From: Myxococcaceae bacterium JPH2
GTDB lineage: Bacteria; Myxococcota; Myxococcia; Myxococcales; Myxococcaceae
Direction of reading: 5' to 3'
Assembly: GCA_016458225.1 (NCBI GenBank)
Contig: JAEMGR010000020.1
Span: 1 to 64,000, forward strand
Length of the DNA stretch: 64,000 bases
Part shown: piece after piece, positions 60,794-64,000 of the stretch
Position numbering within the stretch: the stretch's first letter is position 1
How the letters are laid out: each line of letters opens with the position of its first letter
Made by a program: the position numbers and the translations under genes
Notes under the pieces: model-generated
Database searches by the model: none
Told to the model about the DNA's origin: nothing
What the model saw: the letters and a program-made list of their open reading frames with translations, nothing else

Positions 60794-61846
60794 TCAGCGA
60801 CGGCTGCCGAAGCCGCCCGGCTGCACCGGCGCGAGGCCGGTCAAGTCATTGAACGCCAGCGGACAGGCGGCCACGGCGTTCGGATCCGCGAGGTTCGCGC
60901 CCTGCGACCAGTCGCGATCCAGGAAGAGCAGCGCATCACGGAGCTCCACGTCGGTGACGGCCTTCTTGAACTCCCAGAGCCGTCCGCGCGCGAGCAGCCG
61001 AGAGCCCTTGGGCACGCGGGACAGATCGAGGAACTGCGAATCCAGGAGCCGCGCCGTGATGGTCACCGACGGACGCTTCTTGGGCTTCCCGTAGTCGAGC
61101 ACGATCATCGAGCGCTGCTCGGGCGGCACCGGGAGGTACCAGAGCAGGTGCGCCACGAGCGCCGGGGCCTCCGGCTCCTCGCCCTTCTTGAGCCGCTTCT
61201 TCTTGGGCTTCTCCAGCTTGGCGTCCACGAACTCCAGGCCTCCGAACGCGACCTCGTGGTCCAGGTAGTTGTCGCGGAAGAGGGCCTCGGCCGTGCCCGA
61301 GACGGTGGCGTTGGCGCGCGTCACCTCCACCTCGTAGCGGTCGCGCAGCGCGGGCAGGGTGAAGAGGAAGCTGTCCACCGGCTTCACGCCCGTGGCGATG
61401 AAGCGCAGCTTGTCCAGGTCCATGGCGGGGTAGTACGGGGCCAGCGCCTCCGCCGTCTTCATCCACTCATCGGGGAGCTTCTTGTCGATGAGCACCCGGC
61501 GCACCATGGACACGAAGTACAGGTTGGCGGGGAAGCGCGGCGTGGAGAGCTGTGAGCCCAGCGCCTGGAGCAGCATCGGATCCACGTAGAAGTTCTCGTC
61601 GCGCTTGTGCAGCATCGGCGCGGTCTCACCCAACATCGTCAGGAGCGCCCCCACGAGCTGCGCGCAGTTCGCGTCGCTGGTCCCTTGGTTGAGCGCTTGG
61701 TTGACGCGCGAGCGCAGGAAGCGCCTGTCCATGTCGGCCTCCCGGAACTCGGGTGGCTCTCCCGGGCCGAAGAAGACCTCGGGCTGAGCGGTGGCGGTCG
61801 CGGACAGCAGACTGAGGCAGAGAGCAGTGAGGGCAGTGCGGCGCAT
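60794..61846 (-). CDS. Secreted protein of unknown function
   Basis: 350 aa from the ATG at 61846 (a GTG one codon earlier is less likely). A signal peptide (LTALCLSLLSATATAQPEV) is followed by a mixed helical and beta protein with a Lys-rich patch (EKPKKKRLKKGEEPE). There are only two cysteines after the signal (ANCAQ and AACPL). I recognise no family. It might be a periplasmic or surface protein. Confidence 0.65.
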   Translation of the reverse strand: MRRTALTALCLSLLSATATAQPEVFFGPGEPPEFREADMDRRFLRSRVNQALNQGTSDANCAQLVGALLTMLGETAPMLHKRDENFYVDPMLLQALGSQLSTPRFPANLYFVSMVRRVLIDKKLPDEWMKTAEALAPYYPAMDLDKLRFIATGVKPVDSFLFTLPALRDRYEVEVTRANATVSGTAEALFRDNYLDHEVAFGGLEFVDAKLEKPKKKRLKKGEEPEAPALVAHLLWYLPVPPEQRSMIVLDYGKPKKRPSVTITARLLDSQFLDLSRVPKGSRLLARGRLWEFKKAVTDVELRDALLFLDRDWSQGANLADPNAVAACPLAFNDLTGLAPVQPGGFGSRR

Positions 61847-61997
61847 CACCGACTGACATTAGCACGGCCCCCCACGAGGCGAGCGGTAGGGCAGGGGCCG
61901 CGTGGGGCGCGAGACGTCCAACCCTGGAGGTCGAGGCGCGGACGCTGGCCCTTCATGCGACCGCGCGGCCTGGGCGGCCCCCCTGTTTTTCCGCCTG

Positions 61998-62024
61998 TTG
62001 ACCTCCCTGCCTTTTGTGTACCTT
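61998..62024 (+). promoter_or_regulatory. Candidate promoter of the GNAT gene
   Basis: TTGACC at 61998-62003 and TACCTT at 62019-62024 with a short 15-base spacer. The start codon is only 10 bases after the -10 box, which would give a very short leader. Confidence 0.25.
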
Positions 62025-62033
62025 GGCCCCGAT

Positions 62034-62513
62034 ATGGCGACTCCTCCCGAGACATCCCCGGCGCCCGTTACCATCGCCCAGGTCAAGGACGAGGCCGAAC
62101 TGATGCAGGCGCTCGCCATTCGCGAGGTGGTGTTCATCGAGGAACAGCACGTTCCCGAGGGCATCGAGCGCGATGCCGAGGACGCGAACGCGTTCCACGT
62201 GCTCGCCTACCAGGGAGGTCACGCCATCGGCACGGGACGCCTCGTGATGATGCCGGAGCCGCCTCCTGGCATGCAGGGCAAGTGGGGGCAGATTGGCCGC
62301 ATGGCCGTGCTCCAGTCGCACCGCAAGGCTCATGTCGGCTCCAAGCTCCTCATCATGCTGGAGAACGAGGCCCGCAACCGGGGCGTCGGCGGCGTGATGC
62401 TGCACGCGCAGCTCTACGCGCTCGAGTTCTACAAGCGCCATGGCTACGAGGCGCTCGGCCCCGTGTTCCAGGAGGGCGGCATCGACCACCTGGAGATGCA
62501 CAAGCGCCTCTAG
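62034..62513 (+). CDS. GNAT-family N-acetyltransferase
   Basis: 159 aa from the ATG at 62034; sequence upstream does not look coding. IREVVFIEEQHVPEGIERD and IGRMAVLQSHRKAHVGSKLLIML hold the Q/R-x-x-G-x-G/A acetyl-CoA site, and FYKRHGYEALGPVFQEGGIDH closes the fold. The Glu-rich start and HGY/F element resemble the ElaA-like or YjcF subgroup. The substrate is unknown. It is convergent with the hrpB gene. Confidence 0.9.
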   Translation: MATPPETSPAPVTIAQVKDEAELMQALAIREVVFIEEQHVPEGIERDAEDANAFHVLAYQGGHAIGTGRLVMMPEPPPGMQGKWGQIGRMAVLQSHRKAHVGSKLLIMLENEARNRGVGGVMLHAQLYALEFYKRHGYEALGPVFQEGGIDHLEMHKRL

Positions 62514-62527
62514 TCGCCGCGCGCGGC

Positions 62528-64000
62528 TCAGCGCCTCGGAGGTCGGGGCGCGGGCGGCTGCGCGTGGCGCGGATCCTCCGGCCACGAGTGCCGTGGATAC
62601 CTTCGCCCCAGCTCCTTGCGCAGCGCGGGGTAGTGCCGCTCCCAGAAGCCCGCCAGGTCGGTGGTGACCTGCACCGCGCGCATGTTGGGCGCTAGCAGGT
62701 GCAGCACGAGCGGCACCCGCCCCGCGCACACGCTAGGCCCCTGCGCCATGCCGAAGAAGTCCTGGAGCCGTGACTCGACCCAGGGCGGCTTGTTGGGCTC
62801 GTAGTGCACCTGGACGCCGCGACCTCCGGGCAGGGTGACGCGCTCGGGGGCATGGTTGGCCAGCAGGCGCTGCTGCTCCGACGTGAGCCGCGCGTAGAGC
62901 GCGTCCAGCAAGGAGACGCCGTCCAGGTCGGCGAAGCTGCGAGCCCCCACGCACAGCGACGCGAGCGCATCGCGCATGAGCGTCGCGTCCACCGTGGGGA
63001 AGCCCGCCTCGGGGAAGGCCTGCGCCAGCAACTGCACGCGGGTGCGCCACTGCTCCAGGGCGGCGGGATCGGCGAAGCGCTCCGGGCCCGCCGCGAGCGC
63101 GGCTCCAGCCAGGACCTTGGCTGCCTCCTCGGAAGGGGGCGCGGGTGTGCGTGTCTCCTCCAACACCAGGTTCCCGTAGGCGAGTCGCGTGAGGCGCTCG
63201 ACGCGCCGCGATTCGGGGTTCCACTGGAGTGTGTCCGCTTCCTCGATGGTGTCGGGGTAGAGGTCCAGGAGCCAGAGTGGCTCGATGGCGCTGGCCAGCC
63301 GAACCAGGGCGCCGCGGCCGGGTCGCTCCTCGGCGTCGACCGCGACCATCAGCTCTGCGTCCTGCACGACGCTCAACTCTGAAAGCGTGGTGCTGCCGCC
63401 GCCGAACATCACCAACTCCGGAGCGCGGGCCCGTCGTCTGCGCGCTACGCGATCCGGATAGCCCGCGAGGACGCTGAGCATCAGCGCCTCTTCGGCGGCC
63501 TGAGCCGTATCTGGGCGGCGGCCCTGTTCACGCACCTGCCGACGAAGCTGCTTCTGGACCCGATCGACGGACTGCACCGCCCCGGCCTCCAGCGAGAGCG
63601 AATGCATGCGCCCCGACGCGAAGCTCGCGCGTTCCGCCTCGCGAAAGCGCTCGAGCAGCTCCAAGAGGTCGGACGGGCCACTGACGATCGCCGAGCCGCG
63701 CGCGCCTCCACCCAGATTGGCTCGGGCCTCTCGGCGGATGTCGCGCTCGCCCATCAGCGCGGCGAGCACGGCGGCGTCCGCGCCCACCCCTCGGCGCTCG
63801 CCCTCGACGATGACGCGCGCCTGGCGAGGGTGGACCGGGAAGCGAAGCAGCCGCTGGCCCACGTCGGTCACGCGACCGGAGGCATCCACGGCGCCGAGCC
63901 GGCGAAGCAAGAGTTCCGCGGCATCGAGGGCCGCGGCGGGCGGAGGCTCGAAGAACGGGAACTTGCTCAGGTCCGTCGCGCCCGAAGCGCGCAGGGCGAG
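62528..64000 (-). CDS. hrpB: ATP-dependent RNA helicase HrpB, C-terminal part (partial)
   Basis: Reading frame open to the window edge, so the 5' part with the DEAH core is missing; about 490 C-terminal residues are seen. DLSKFPFFEPPPAAALDAAE and LLRRLGAVD at the edge match HrpB's winged-helix region. Later ARVIVEGERRGVGADAAVLAALMGERDI and the C-terminal domain ending SWPEDPRHAQPPAPRP follow. HrpB helps RNA or ribosome metabolism. Convergent with the GNAT gene. Confidence 0.93.
   Translation of the reverse strand, partial: LALRASGATDLSKFPFFEPPPAAALDAAELLLRRLGAVDASGRVTDVGQRLLRFPVHPRQARVIVEGERRGVGADAAVLAALMGERDIRREARANLGGGARGSAIVSGPSDLLELLERFREAERASFASGRMHSLSLEAGAVQSVDRVQKQLRRQVREQGRRPDTAQAAEEALMLSVLAGYPDRVARRRRARAPELVMFGGGSTTLSELSVVQDAELMVAVDAEERPGRGALVRLASAIEPLWLLDLYPDTIEEADTLQWNPESRRVERLTRLAYGNLVLEETRTPAPPSEEAAKVLAGAALAAGPERFADPAALEQWRTRVQLLAQAFPEAGFPTVDATLMRDALASLCVGARSFADLDGVSLLDALYARLTSEQQRLLANHAPERVTLPGGRGVQVHYEPNKPPWVESRLQDFFGMAQGPSVCAGRVPLVLHLLAPNMRAVQVTTDLAGFWERHYPALRKELGRRYPRHSWPEDPRHAQPPAPRPPRR

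Noticed and set aside
1-64000. CRISPR arrays, insertion sequences, prophage or integrase genes
   Set aside because: No spaced direct repeats, transposase motifs or phage proteins were seen on either strand.

Overview
The window is a compact, very GC-rich chromosomal segment that reads as a predatory, fruiting-type myxobacterium (Myxococcota, probably suborder Cystobacterineae; genus not decidable by eye). The clade markers are a secreted M36 metalloprotease ending in a MYXO-CTERM sorting tail, a member of the paralogous TIGR02265/DUF2378 family, a DUF6178 protein, a J-domain/Hsp70/TPR module, GTG and TTG starts, and large secreted proteases. Gene density is about 90 percent. I see no prophage, insertion sequence or CRISPR array. 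The only RNA gene I can support firmly is one tRNA-Cys.

Layout. 0-7 kb, plus strand: the end of hslV, hslU, an ArgD-type aminotransferase, then a J-domain/TPR protein, an Hsp70 and a TPR protein packed together. 7-15.2 kb, minus strand: a two-subunit hot-dog dehydratase (MaoC pair), the M36/PKD/MYXO-CTERM protease, an EGF-type lipoprotein and a fatty-acyl-reductase-like SDR. 15.2-16.3 kb, minus strand: coaE and a small secreted protein. 16.4-24.9 kb, plus strand: a tetraheme cytochrome, engB, a DUF6178 protein, an O-antigen ligase/polymerase, a glycosyltransferase, an unexplained 545-bp gap ending in a perfect rho-independent terminator, a polytopic membrane protein and a YXWGXW-repeat secreted protein. 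24.9-36.9 kb, minus strand: a luciferase-like oxidoreductase, a VOC protein with an AraC regulator, a REC-PAS-GAF histidine kinase, a heterodimeric ABC exporter, an acyltransferase, and a DUF2089 regulator coupled to a cell-surface-type beta-helix protein. 37-46 kb, both strands: a subtilase, a GlsB-type membrane protein, a HAD phosphatase, pyrD, an adenosine deaminase-like protein, an Smr protein, a TerB/J-domain protein, folD, a Cys-rich lipoprotein and a TIGR02265 protein. 46-52 kb: metF divergent from gcvT-gcvH-gcvP. 52-56.4 kb, minus strand: a cation efflux protein, a TonB-type protein, a SpoIID/LytB lipoprotein and tRNA-Cys. 56.5-64 kb: an acyl-CoA dehydrogenase, a rhodanese, asd, fdxA, two uncharacterised proteins, a GNAT protein and the 3' part of hrpB.

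How genes relate. folD, metF and gcvTHP within 8 kb form a one-carbon/folate neighbourhood. The ligase, glycosyltransferase and acyltransferase suggest cell-surface polysaccharide work. Two secreted proteases, several lipoproteins and the ABC exporter fit a predatory lifestyle. The least explained elements are the 21.8-22.4 kb gap with its terminator, the J/Hsp70/TPR module, and the DUF2089 pair whose two proteins share a C-terminal helical hairpin.

All starts, domain limits and motif positions were read by eye. Family names come from motif recognition, not database searches.
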